From Physcomitrium patens (lineage: Eukaryota; Streptophyta; Bryopsida; Funariales; Funariaceae), in assembly GCF_000002425.4 (NCBI RefSeq), contig NC_037264.1:7851399-7915398 (forward strand): DNA of 64,000 nt, given 5' to 3'. This document shows positions 23,459 to 33,755 of the stretch, in pieces. Each line of letters opens with the position of its first letter. Position 1 is the first letter of the stretch. The notes under the pieces were generated by a model. It saw only the letters and a program-made list of their open reading frames with translations. It was not told the origin of the DNA and ran no database searches. The position numbers and the translations under genes were made by a program.

Positions 23459-23870
23459 TGTCACGGACACAAAATACAGACTTGAAATCTAATAAGAAGT
23501 TCAAGAAGAAGTGGCAGAACTAGATTAAACAGATGAGTACAAGAACAACACCAGAAAGGTGAGCTAGAACTCCAAGAGATGTGTTGTCGAGACTGAAGAA
23601 CCCTTCAGCCTCGACTCCTATATATACTACTGAATAGGAAGCTTCTCGAGCTACTTCCGCTAACTAGGACGCTTCTCCAACAACTTCTACTAATTAGGAA
23701 ACTTCTCGAGTAACTTCCTAAAATCTATCAGAATATTCTAGAACCTTCTAACAAAATCTTTAGGGAATATTCTAAGAATCTTCTAAAACCTTCTAAAGGA
23801 ATCTTTAGAGAATCTTTAGAGAATATTCTAGAAGAATATTCGAAGAATCTTCCAATGTATGTCCATGACA
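23459..23870 (-). repeat. Chromovirus copy 2 3' LTR
   Basis: A 412-bp LTR. The U3 (23740-23860) is packed with TTC/GAA alternations such as GAATATTCTAGAACCTTC, and a TATATATA box lies at about 23620. On the minus strand the purine tract AGAAGAGGAGGTGA directly precedes it. Confidence 0.94.
23740..23860 (-). promoter_or_regulatory. Heat-shock-element array, chromovirus 2 U3
   Basis: Dense alternating GAA/TTC modules (for example AGAATATTCTAGAACCTTCT and GAATATTCGAAGAATCTTCC) upstream of the TATA-like box in the sense of the element. The array is organised differently from copy 1, but the GAA/TTC spacing is retained. Confidence 0.68.
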
Positions 23871-23920
23871 TCACCTCCTCTTCTAACTTCGAGGTCCCCG
23901 AGAAGCAATGTTGTTATCAG

Positions 23921-24274
23921 TCAATACCAACGCAAGAAAATGAAAATCTGTCGCATCACATCCGCTATGAATTCCAATTGTTGTTCGCAAGGCAAATGAT
24001 TCATTGGCCCTTGAAGCCAACGGTAGTGACCAACACCTTCAACCTCTGACCAAGCGTGGACTTCTGTGTCTTCATTGTGAAACTGTCCTCCAAACACACC
24101 TTCTGGCTGACCGTCGTAGGCACGCTCGACCTCAAATATAATTACTAGCGATCTGTTGCTCGATATCCTCCGACATCGTCGTGGTGTAGGCGGTTCTTCA
24201 TCTCGTGGTCGTCTTCGTGAGCTAGTCGCTTGAGATGACATAATAAGTGTAGTATCTTGACTATCCATGTCCAA
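23921..24274 (-). CDS. Chromovirus ORF3, uncharacterised 117-aa protein
   Basis: An intact frame from ATG 24274 (MDMDSQDTTL) to TGA 23921, about 120 bp after the end of pol and just before the purine tract and 3' LTR. It has an Arg-rich N-terminal part (SSRRRPRDEEPPTPRRCRR, a possible nuclear or nucleic-acid-binding stretch, inferred), then AYDGQPEGVFGGQFHNED and a tail ending QIFIFLRWY. No signal peptide, transmembrane helix or recognised domain is seen, so it is not envelope-like. Copy 1 has a homologous frame at the same place, and differences are mostly synonymous. A standard chromovirus has nothing here. Function is unknown. Confidence 0.72.
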   Translation of the reverse strand: MDMDSQDTTLIMSSQATSSRRRPRDEEPPTPRRCRRISSNRSLVIIFEVERAYDGQPEGVFGGQFHNEDTEVHAWSEVEGVGHYRWLQGPMNHLPCEQQLEFIADVMRQIFIFLRWY

Positions 24275-24394
24275 AGGCTAAAATGATGAGAGCAAACTAT
24301 AGTTGCTAACAAAGTTCTACACTATCAAACTATGGGTTTTGGAGGTGCCCTCCCCCCTTTTTATGCTACTTGATGAGCAAGCTTCAGCAAGAAG

Positions 24395-27271
24395 CTATTG
24401 TTGAATCAGCTTAGGTTTATGAGGATATCGTTGATGAAATTCTTGTACCTTTTTTGGTGCATTGGCAAGATTTTCGGCACGCTTCCACGTTCGTTCATTG
24501 ATGTCGTATCCACTCCAATGCACTAAATACTCCAATTTTCTCCTATTACGTCGTGAATCTAGTACCTTTTCCACCTCGTATTCCTCATGGTTTTCAATTT
24601 CGATACTTGGTGGCGGACTTTGTACTCTTTGGGGAAAAGCTGACTCTCGATAAGGTTCCAACAAAGACACGTGAAAGACTGGATGTACCTTCATAGTAGC
24701 TGGTAACTCCACACGATATGCCACCGGATTGATCTGCTTCTCGATAACAAATGGCCCTAATCTCCGATAGTCCAATTTGTCACATGGCCGCTTGGTCTTG
24801 ATATTCCGTCGAAGAAGCCATACTTTACTTCCAACTTTAAAAGTAGGCGCCTCATTTCGATATTTATCTGCAGATGCCTTGTAACTCTCTTGGGCAGATT
24901 GCAATTGAAGCTTCAACGTCGCTTGAACCTCCGATAGTTGCTTCACAAATCCTTCAGCTGCTGGGTTGTTATTTGCTGAAGAACTCAATAAATCGAGCTT
25001 GGGGTGGTATCCGTAGTTGGAGAAGAATGGTGTTTGTTGAGTTGACGCATGAAGAGTGTTGTTGTATGCGAACTCAGCAAGCGGTAGATATGCAGTCCAA
25101 TCATCTTGTTGATAGTTGATGGTGCATCGTAAATATTGCTCCAAAACTTGATTCACCCGCTCCATTTGACCGTCAGTTTGAGGATGAAAAGCCGAAGAGA
25201 GCTTAATATCCACCTTCAATATCTCAAAGAGGGACCTCCAAAACTTGGATACAAACTGAGTACCTCGATCCGACACGATATCATCTGGTAGGCCATGATA
25301 ACGATATATGTTATCAAGAAAGAGTCTTGCGGTGTCTTCACTTGACGATGTTTTCTTGCAAGGCACGAAATGCGCCATCTTTGTAAATCGATCCACCACA
25401 ACAAAGATGCTATCAAATGAATTCGATGGCGGTAGGTCCGTAATGAAGTCCATAGAAACTGAAGACCATGGTCGATGCGGAATAGGCAATGGCTTGAGAA
25501 GTCCATACGGACCATGTCGAGGGATCTTGGATCTTGAACAAACATCACAAGAAAGGACAAATTCCTTCACATCCTTCCACATTTGGGGCCACCAAAAATC
25601 TCGTGAAATGAGCTCCAAAGTCTTGTTGAATCCAAAATGTCCCGCAGCTGGAAAGTCGTGGCGAAATTGAAGTACTCGGAGTCGAGTTGGTCCTTTCGGG
25701 ATATACAACCGCTCCTCAAAATACAGAAGATCTCCCTCCACCTTAAACTTGTCATTATCGACACGTTTTTTGATGTCAAGAGCTATAGAATCCTCAATGG
25801 TCGTAGTACGTACCTCGCTGAGGAAGCCGTCATCGATAGTTGCAACAGTAGCAAAAATCTTGAATTTTTCTGGTTTCAACAATGTTGTACATTGTTGATC
25901 AAACGCTGCTTCTCCAGCCTTTGGCACAAGATACGATCTCCTCGATAATGCGTCAGATAATCCTTGCTGTTTTCCAGGGCGGTAGGTGATAATAAAGTCA
26001 AATCGTGATAGAGACATATTCCATCGAGCTTGACGACGATTCAAAATTCGAGCTGTCATGAAGTACTCCAAATTCTTGTGGTCCGTATAAACAGTCACTG
26101 GATGTGCAACTCCTTCGAGGAAGTGACGCCACTCTTGGAAGGCATCCACTATAGCAAGCAGCTCTTTGTCGTGGATCTCGTAGTTGATCTCAACAGCAGA
26201 GAACTTCCGTGAATAGAACGCAACTGGGTGAAGCTTCTTGTCTATGCCCATCTGTGAAAGCACAGCTCCCAAAGCAAAATCTGAAGCATCGGTCTCTAAA
26301 TAGAAAGCCTTTGCAAAGTCAGGGTGTACCAAGATTGGAGCCGTAGTGAATGCCGTCTTGAGATCTTGAAATGCTTTTGCTGCTTGTGATCCCCATTCGA
26401 GCTTGTCTTTGCTTGTTAGACGCGTGAGTGGTGCAGCAACTTGAGAATAATTCTTGATGAAGATCCGATAGAAGTTAGCAAATCCAAGAAAACACTGAAC
26501 ATCTCTAACCGTCTTCGGAACTTCCCAAGATATAATTGCTTCTACCTTTTTTGGATCCATCTTCAAGCCCTCTGTAGTCGCAATGAAGCCCAAAAATTCC
26601 ATTTCATTCTGGTGAAATTGACACTTCTCCAACTTGGCGTAGAGTCCTCGTTTGCGTAGTTTTTCAAGAACCAAACAAACGTGCTTCTCATGTTCTTCTT
26701 CATTCTCAGAAAATATCAAAATATCATCTAGATAGATGACAACAAAGTCATCGAGGTACTCCCGAAAGATGTCGTTCATCATATGCTGAAAGACCGCTGG
26801 AGCATTGGTAAGACCAAAAGGCATGACATTGTACTCAAAATGGCCATACCTTGTACGAAAGGCTGTCTTCCATTCATCTCCTTCTTTGATTCGCACAAGG
26901 TTGTAGGCTCCTCTTAAATCAATCTTTGTAAAAATCCTTGCACGTCCAAGTTGATCTAAGAGGCCGGAGATCAAAGGTAAGGGATAGCGATTTTTCTTGG
27001 TCACCTTATTGAGTCCTCGGTAGTCCACGCACATCCGCAGTGAGCCATCCTTTTTCTTCATGAATAGGATTGGTGCTCCAACTGGCGACTTTGAATGTCG
27101 AATAAAATTCTTGGCTAGATTCTCATCGATGTACTTCCGCAATTCTGCCAACTCCGTCTGCGATAGGTTGTATATTGGACCAAAAGGTGGTTGCGCTCCT
27201 TCCTCTAAGTCTATGGCGCAATCATATGGTCGATGTTCCGGCAGTATATCGGCGTTCTTCTTCTGAAACAC
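24395..27271 (-). CDS. Chromovirus copy 2 pol: RT, RNase H, integrase, chromodomain
   Basis: A 958-codon open frame. RT at about 60-230 with [19 protein letters not shown] and [12 protein letters not shown]. RNase H at about 315-440 with YLETDASDFALGAVLS, a conserved E in HDKELLAI and VYTDHKNLEY. Integrase has a zinc finger (H..H then CDVCSRSK), SMDFITDL, VSDRGTQF and DGQMERVNQ. A GPY/F module (YRRLGPFVIEKQ) follows, then a C-terminal chromodomain (EYEVEKVLDSRRNRRKLEYL and HWSGYDINERTW), which in such elements directs integration to marked chromatin. The first residue shown is a GTG codon: the true frame comes from upstream, cut by TAA at 27290-27292. Confidence 0.92.
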   Translation of the reverse strand: MFQKKNADILPEHRPYDCAIDLEEGAQPPFGPIYNLSQTELAELRKYIDENLAKNFIRHSKSPVGAPILFMKKKDGSLRMCVDYRGLNKVTKKNRYPLPLISGLLDQLGRARIFTKIDLRGAYNLVRIKEGDEWKTAFRTRYGHFEYNVMPFGLTNAPAVFQHMMNDIFREYLDDFVVIYLDDILIFSENEEEHEKHVCLVLEKLRKRGLYAKLEKCQFHQNEMEFLGFIATTEGLKMDPKKVEAIISWEVPKTVRDVQCFLGFANFYRIFIKNYSQVAAPLTRLTSKDKLEWGSQAAKAFQDLKTAFTTAPILVHPDFAKAFYLETDASDFALGAVLSQMGIDKKLHPVAFYSRKFSAVEINYEIHDKELLAIVDAFQEWRHFLEGVAHPVTVYTDHKNLEYFMTARILNRRQARWNMSLSRFDFIITYRPGKQQGLSDALSRRSYLVPKAGEAAFDQQCTTLLKPEKFKIFATVATIDDGFLSEVRTTTIEDSIALDIKKRVDNDKFKVEGDLLYFEERLYIPKGPTRLRVLQFRHDFPAAGHFGFNKTLELISRDFWWPQMWKDVKEFVLSCDVCSRSKIPRHGPYGLLKPLPIPHRPWSSVSMDFITDLPPSNSFDSIFVVVDRFTKMAHFVPCKKTSSSEDTARLFLDNIYRYHGLPDDIVSDRGTQFVSKFWRSLFEILKVDIKLSSAFHPQTDGQMERVNQVLEQYLRCTINYQQDDWTAYLPLAEFAYNNTLHASTQQTPFFSNYGYHPKLDLLSSSANNNPAAEGFVKQLSEVQATLKLQLQSAQESYKASADKYRNEAPTFKVGSKVWLLRRNIKTKRPCDKLDYRRLGPFVIEKQINPVAYRVELPATMKVHPVFHVSLLEPYRESAFPQRVQSPPPSIEIENHEEYEVEKVLDSRRNRRKLEYLVHWSGYDINERTWKRAENLANAPKKVQEFHQRYPHKPKLIQQ

Positions 27272-27289
27272 GTCTTCAAAATCCCTATA

Positions 27290-27865
27290 TTACTCTGGTA
27301 TATTCGATGTTGAGATATTCTTGCCGCTAGTTTGAGCTGCATAAATGATAAATGGTGCGCCTTCCTTGGATGATCTTAGGAACGCTCTCGCTCCAATAAA
27401 CATGGATTTCTTCATGTAGGTTCTACCAACAGGTTTATTATTATTTTTTTTAGGAAATGTTATCCTTCGTAGCCTCCAATCAATGGACGGATTATGATCT
27501 TCTAACCAAGAAAGACCAAGGATAACAGGGCTTGATGGGGTTCTAATAATATTAAAAATAATGTGACTACTATGGTCCTTAAACACCACTTCTATAGGTT
27601 TTGATTCGTGGGTAACGTTGCCTGACAATAAGGGTCGTCCATCTATCACCTCTACGTGAACAGGTTTGGACTTCTGTACTAAACGGATCTTGTGGCGTTT
27701 AGCAAACTCTTCATCTAAAAAACAAGTAGATGCCCCCGAATCCAATAAAGCTAAAGTTTTTTGTTTTTGAGGGCCTAAAAACAAAGGAATTGTAAAGCAA
27801 CGGGCAGGTTGGACAGAGAAGGAGGAACCTGATTGTTGTCGTGATATTAGATTGTCCAGCCGCAC
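27290..27865 (-). pseudogene. Chromovirus copy 2 protease, ends in nonsense codon
   Basis: The protease part of pol, with LALLDSGASTCFLDEEF (DSG active site) and ILGLSWLEDHNPSIDWRL. It ends at TAA 27290-27292, where copy 1 has a glutamine codon; otherwise it continues into the polymerase frame. It lies in the -1 frame relative to gag and stays open across the gag stop, so translation probably depends on a frameshift or similar recoding. There is no convincing initiation codon of its own (it starts at GTG). Confidence 0.85.
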
Positions 27866-27870
27866 GGTTC

Positions 27871-28871
27871 CTACTGTGGCTGGGCGTCGTCGTTTTCCGG
27901 AATCATCGCACTTCTAGTCTTGACAGGGTGCCAATTTTGCTTCTTTGGGCAATTTCCAACCTTGTGACCTTCTTCTCCACAGTACAAACATAACCCTTCC
28001 TCCATACGCCGTTTCTTCTCTGTTGGAGTAAGAGATCGGACACGCGCCGTGTCGATTTGCATGTCTGTTGCCTCCGAATGTGAGTTTAAGCTATTTGCAG
28101 ACATAGTCACGTCGTAACGAGTCATTTGGTGTCTTGGACGTTGGTCTTGGCGACGCTGGAATAGGCGGTTGTCACACTTTACAGCTAGGCTAATAGCTTC
28201 GTTGAGCGTTTGAGGATCAGGAAGAGATAACAGCAAGTCCTTCACATCATCCTTCAAGCCCCAATAAAACTGACTCACCAACGCCTCTTCACCCCAATTA
28301 ATGTCACTTGCCAATTGTCTGAAATCCGAGGCATAGATTGATGCAGAGCATGTTCCTTGTCTTAGCGATCGGATCTTTGTTGTACCCATCGAACTTTATC
28401 ATGCTCGCCAAATGCTTCTGCAAATGCCTCCAAGAACGTTTCAAAGTTACTCAGGATTGGCGATCGCTTCTCGAACAAGGGAGTAAACCAAGACAGAGCT
28501 TGTGCTGTAAGCAAGGTTCCAACAAGCCCAATACGTGCTTCCTCCATCGGATAACGTTCCGGCTGTAAAATTGTTATCAACCTGATTTGGTTGACAAAAC
28601 CTCGAAACTTGGAACGAGTTCCATCAAACTTATCCGGAAGACTAACTCGAGGCTCCTTTCGTTGTAGGACTACTCGATCTTGTTGAAATGGAGGTAGAAC
28701 TGCTTCTTCTGGTGCAGAAGTTTGAGGCTGATATGCTTTAGATGGCGCTATCCCAGATGCTCCATTGTTAAGGAGTCCTACCATGACTCCTTCGATCTCT
28801 GTTGTCCTATGTGACAACGAGGCAAGAGCATTTATGATGGCGTCTAGTTTGGATTCCAAACTTTCAGCCAT
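27871..28871 (-). pseudogene. Chromovirus copy 2 gag, single-base deletion
   Basis: Gag from ATG 28871 (MAESLESKLDAI) with a retrotransposon-gag core (SLPDKFDGTRSKFRGF, WFTPLFEKRS) and an intact CCHC knuckle (CLYCGEEGHKVGNCPK). Where copy 1 has GGGCTACAAC, this copy has GGGTACAAC (near 28386), a 1-nt deletion shifting the frame. The C-terminal half continues at 27871-28389. Apart from this one lesion it would be complete. Confidence 0.9.
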
Positions 28872-29139
28872 TTTAACGTCTTAACCTTCGACTAATCTTC
28901 AGAAAGAAGAAAAAAGAGTTTTGACAAGAGGACAATATTGGTTCAGAGGAGAGTACTCCGCAACCTCTAAAACGCCTTAAGACTCCAAGATGAGGGGTAA
29001 TCCACTCTCTCCAAGAAGAATAAGGCTCCAATATTGAGAAAGAAGAGATATCAGTTTAGAGGAGGGTAATCCGCAACCTCTAAAACACTAGCACACCTTC
29101 AAGAAGAGGGGTAATCCACTCTCTAACAAGAAGGAACTA

Positions 29140-29151
29140 GCTCTGATACCA
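29140..29151 (-). other. Initiator-Met tRNA primer-binding site, displaced
   Basis: On the minus strand, TGGTATCAGAGC, the classical complement of the initiator methionine tRNA 3' end. It lies 23 nt after the 5' LTR end, whereas 0-5 nt is usual. Copy 1 has a degraded version (AGATATCAGAGT). Confidence 0.75.
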
Positions 29152-29174
29152 GTGAAAATGCAGTCTCGATAAAC

Positions 29175-29607
29175 TGTCACGGACACAAAATACAGACTTG
29201 AAATCTAACAAGAAGTTCAAGAAGAAGTGGCAGAACTAGATTAAACAGATGAGTACAAGAACAACACCAGAAAGGTGAGCTAGAACTCCAAGAGATGTGT
29301 TGTCGAGACTGAAGAACCCTTCAGCCTCGACTCCTATATATACTACTGAATAGGAAGCTTCTCGAGCTACTTCCGCTAACTAGGACGCTTCTCCAACAAC
29401 TTCTACTAATTAGGAAACTTCTCGAGTAACTTCCTAAAATCTATCAGAATATTCTAGAACCTTCTAAGAATATTCTAGAACCTTCTAACAAAATCTTTAG
29501 GGAATATTCTAAGAATCTTCTAAACCCTTCTAAAGGAATCTTTAGAGAATCTTTAGAGAATATTCTAGAAGAATATTCGAAGAATCTTCCAATGTATGTC
29601 CATGACA
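29175..29607 (-). repeat. Chromovirus copy 2 5' LTR
   Basis: A 433-bp LTR, differing from 23459-23870 essentially by one extra 21-bp GAATATTCTAGAACCTTCTA-type unit in the heat-shock-element array. Confidence 0.94.
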
Positions 29608-29612
29608 GGTTG

Positions 29613-30229
29613 ATATTGGTTACAAGCAACCAACAAATGAAAAGAATGGGTATAATCAACGAGTACGTTTCGAAGATTATAGTGACAAGGAAATAGAAAC
29701 TTTGAGCCATTATATTCGAAAGCATTGGGCAATGGCAACTACTGAGGTATTGGTGAAAATAGGAGATATAGATAAACCAATTGTTGCTTTAGTCAACCAT
29801 GGTTCTGAAATAAATCTCATGTCTAAAGATCTTTATAAGAAGCAAAAATGGCCAATTGATATAGAACATGGATGGGCAATACGAGCAACTAATAACACAC
29901 GGGGCGAATTATATGGAGCTTGTCCAGATGTCAAAATTTGGATTGGGGATGTTGCGATAGAACAACATTTCTTTGTTCAAGATACAACGTCTTATCCATT
30001 GATTTTATGACAACCTTATATTACGGCAATATGGATGGAAACAAAAGTACTTGATGATGGTTCTGCTTATGCAAGGGTACGGAGCGAGGATGGGAGGAAA
30101 GCTGTACAATTTCTAACAGTACCTCCTAACCATGAACGGAATCGAGATAGGTTGAGGGAGAAACCATTGCCAAAGATTGTTGAAGGATTTAAGGATTTTG
30201 GGGAGGTAACCACTGTAAAGCGAGATTAG
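29613..30229 (+). pseudogene. FLDD-gypsy B protease
   Basis: Continuation after chromovirus 2. The protease reads VALVNHGSEINLMSKDLY (DHG of copy A changed to NHG, so the catalytic Asp is lost), then SYPLIL followed by a copy-B-specific TGA at 30008-30010 and QPYITAI. It ends RD-TAG shortly before the polymerase frame; that stop is shared with copy A. Confidence 0.85.
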
Positions 30230-30295
30230 GAAGGTACAAAAGAGGAGGTACTCTCGCGAGATGAACGTGCCTTTGATGCGAGTTTTATTGGTATA

Positions 30296-31915
30296 TTGGA
30301 GAATAGAAATATTATGTATAAGAAAGTTGATGATTTTAAAAGAAAAGAAAGAAAAAGATTATATGATATTGAAGGACAATTATGCAAGTTAGGTACATTG
30401 CAAGATGATGAGAGGATTTTAGGTGTTTATGAAGAAAATGGACTGGAAGATTCATTGGAATTGATTACATCTATTGGGTTAGAGGATAATGATAAGATTG
30501 TTGAGATTCATTCAAGAGAGGTTTATACCATGCTTGAATCTTTTCAAGCACCAGAAGTCACTATAGAGACGAGATATAAAACGGTAGATAAGAAGGTAAA
30601 GCCTGTTGCCGGACCATTACCAGAAGATTCTAAAGAACAAATGGGAGAAGCATCAAAAGAAGCAAGTTTAAGAGATCCAGTGAGTATTGGACATCAGTTT
30701 ACTAAAGAGACTTTTGAAGAATTGAAGATTGGTTCTGATGGTTCTTTATTGCTGGAGGAAATTACTTGCTTCAAAAAGATGTTGACTAAACAAGGTAGAT
30801 CGTTTGCCTTCGAATCTCATGAAATTGGGTGTGTGGATCCAAATATTATAACACCTATGGTTATCTTCACTGTACCGCATGTACCTTGGAATCTAAGACC
30901 GATTCCAGTACCGAGGGCATATTTACCTAAATTGGTTGAACTATTAAAAGAAAAGATAAAGATGAAAATATTAGAACCTTCATTAGCGTCGTATTCTAGT
31001 CGATGGTTTACGGTACCTAAGAAGAATGGGTCACTACGGTTTATTCAAGATATGCAGCCGGTAAATGCTGTAACTGTTAGGAATGCAGGAATTGGACCTA
31101 TTGTGGATGAATTTGCTGAGGCGTTTGCTGGAAGGGCGATCTATTCAATGGGTGATTTGTATTCAGGTTATGATCAATTTCAACATGCCGAAGGAAGTAG
31201 AGATATGACAACGATGAAGACACCGCTTGGATTGGTTAGAATGTGCACTCTTCCTCAAGGCACGACCAACTCAGTTGCGCATATGACGAATGGGATAAAT
31301 AAGGTGTTGAGAGATTTTATTCCGGAAAAGACTATGCCTTTTCTGAATGATGTTCCTATAAAAGGGTGCAGAGAAGGAGACAAGGATGAAACTTTAGATA
31401 CGAAGGAGTGTCGCAAATATGTTGTTGATCATATACAAGATTGTGAAAAGATTTTAACTCGGCTTGGAGAAGTTCATCTTACATTACCGGGTATGAAGTC
31501 TATATTTGGAGTACGAGAGGTTATGATTGTTGGAAATTTATGTGGATTTTACGGAAGAAAACCAGATCCGACTAAAGTTGATGCAATTGGAAGGATGAAA
31601 GAGGATTGTGATTCTTTAACAGAGGTTCGCATGTTTTTGGGTGCATGTGTATTTTATCGAATCTGGATCCCTCATTTTGCTCACATAGCGGATCCATTAT
31701 ATGAACTGTTACCCAAGGGTTACCGATTTAAATGGGAAGAAAGGCATATTCAGGCAATGCAAAGATTGAAGAAATTATTGATGTCACCTCCAATATTGAG
31801 GAAGGTTGATTATAAGTGCAATAGACCAGTGATTCTTACTGTGGACGCTAGTCCAATTGCCATTGGATGGGCTGTGGATCAAGATGATTCAAATGGGAGT
31901 AGATTTGCAGTTTGA
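30296..31915 (+). pseudogene. FLDD-gypsy B reverse transcriptase, active site mutated
   Basis: A 539-codon frame matching copy A almost throughout. The active site reads FLNDVPIKG: the first Asp is Asn (AAT, 31346-31348), which should abolish polymerase activity. Other copy-specific changes include FAGRAIYSMGDLYSGYDQFQ. It ends in the TGA shared with copy A (31913-31915). Confidence 0.88.
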
Positions 31916-32392
31916 TTTGGGGCTAAAGTTTTAAGTATTCGTTAGCGTGCATATTCGCAAGTCAAAAGAGAACTTTGGGGAGTCGTTTCGGCTATGAAAG
32001 CTGAAAAGGACTATTTGATTGGGGCAGTAGTAGTAATTGAAACAGATTGCTTGCTATTACTTGGAGTGATCATTAATTGTTCGACGCCAGATATTGCAAT
32101 GTTGAGATGGATTGCTTATATTAAGTCACTAAATCCAGAATTTAAACATATTACTGGGAAGGACAATTTAGTAGCAGACATGCTATCTCGAGCAAGATAC
32201 GAGAGGGAGGACGAAATGGTTGAAGACATTGATGACGTCGGATTGAAATTCTATTCAATATCAAATCTCAACAGAGAAGACAAGCTATTTCTTGAAGAGT
32301 CTTATGAAGGAAAATTATTGGATATTGGTCATTACTTGAATACCTTGACTAAGCAGGAGAATTGGTCTATAGAAAAATTCAAACAAATATGA
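31916..32392 (+). pseudogene. FLDD-gypsy B RNase H part
   Basis: RNase H continuation with a shared TAG (31943-31945), then AMKAEKDYLIGAVVVIETDC and ITGKDNLVADMLSRARYE, ending in the shared TGA (32390-32392). Same structure as copy A. Confidence 0.84.
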
Positions 32393-33755
32393 AAAAAAGC
32401 ATATGGATTTTTATTTCGAGATGGATTCTTATGGAAGAGACCGAAGAAAGGAATTGGGATGCCACAGCGAGTGATAGGCAAAAAGGAAGAAAGGCTAAAA
32501 TTATTAAAGGAGTTTCATGATAGTTTATGGGCAGGGCATAGAGGAATCTGGGCTACTTTTGCTAAACTCAAGGAAAGATATTGGTAGAAAAATATGTATC
32601 GAGATGTACTCTCATTTGTAGAGTCATGTGAAATCTATCAATCATATTCTAATATCCGACCTCGAGATGGTCTTCATCCTACGTATCCTCTGGCTATTCA
32701 TTTTAAATGGGTTGTTGATTTGGTTATTATGCCGGTTGGGTTATGGCAGATGAGATATTTGGTTTTAGCTCGAGAAGATTTATCAAATCAAGTAGAAGGA
32801 AGAGCATTGAGGACAAAATCTACAGAGGGGATTTGTAGGTTTTTGCTTGAAGATGTCATTTGCCGCTACGGATGCATGGAAAGAATCACTGCACATCGTG
32901 GAGAATTAAATGCGCAAGAAGCTCGTAAGTTCTTTGAAAGATGTGGAGTTAAACTATCACTGACTACTGCTTATAATCCAGAAGGGAATGCAAAAAGCGA
33001 ACGTGGTCACCCACCGATTGTGAAAGCATTAGTTAAAGCTTGTAATGGAAAAGTTAAAGAGTGGCCACGGCTTTTGTCATTTGCATTATGGACTGATCGA
33101 ACAACGTATAGTTCGGTGACAGGATATATGCCTGTAGAACTTATGACAGGTCAAAACCAATTATGCCGATTGAAGAAAAGGTACTTACTTAGAGTATGCT
33201 ACCATGGAAAGATGGATTGACAAGAGAAGAACTTTTGGCTATTAGGATTCGACCATTGGAGCAAAGAACGGAAGATGTCCAGATAGCATTGGAAAGGTTA
33301 AAAAGAGCAAGGTTACAAAACAAGGCGCGATTCAATAAGCAACATCGATTGAGACCAAAAGCAATCGAGGAAGGTGACTGGGTACTTGTTTATGACAATA
33401 GTCTGGATAATCAACATAGTACTTTGCAAAAATTTTCAAAACATTGGTTTGGACCATATGTGGTAACAACAGTTCATGATAATGCGACTTACTCGTTACG
33501 GGAGTTAGATGGTACAAAATTGAAAATACCAATTGCAGGGAAGCGAGTAAAAATATTTAAACGAAGACACGCAGAGATGAATATGGAAGACCATAATGAA
33601 GGTATAGAAATTCAGTAGCAAGAAGATGAAAGTGATTTGGATAATGAAGGTGACGAAGACGAATAGGACAAAGACGTAGAGGATATATTTTGAATCAAAC
33701 CGCAATTGGGTAAATTAGTGCATACCAGAGGATGCACAGGTTCAGAGGGGGTGGA
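32393..33755 (+). pseudogene. FLDD-gypsy B integrase and acidic tail
   Basis: Integrase with a zinc-finger remnant (SCEIYQSY), a shared TAG at 32585-32587, VVDLVIMP (first Asp kept), TAHRGE (second Asp changed to His, CAT 32894-32896) and AKSERGH (Glu kept). A frame change near 33196 leads to the basic C-terminal part (to 33618). It ends with the purine tract AGAGGGGGTGGA before the LTR at 33756. Confidence 0.85.

Larger units (their letters stand above)
23459..29607 (-). mobile_element. Chromovirus copy 2, near-complete, youngest insertion
   Basis: A minus-strand element of 6149 bp with a perfect 5-bp duplication GGTTG (23454-23458 and 29608-29612). LTRs are 23459-23870 and 29175-29607, nearly identical apart from a 21-bp indel. 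It carries gag, protease, a 958-codon pol frame, chromodomain and the extra frame ORF3. Known lesions are few: a 1-nt deletion in gag near 28386 and one TAA between protease and polymerase (27290-27292). The empty site is visible in FLDD-gypsy A. Confidence 0.95.

Noticed and set aside
24874..25948. Plus-strand frames of 81-120 codons
   Set aside because: Antisense to the chromovirus 2 integrase and RNase H.
29444..29725. 93-codon frame rich in FLEYSS-like repeats
   Set aside because: Generated by the GAA/TTC array of the LTR.
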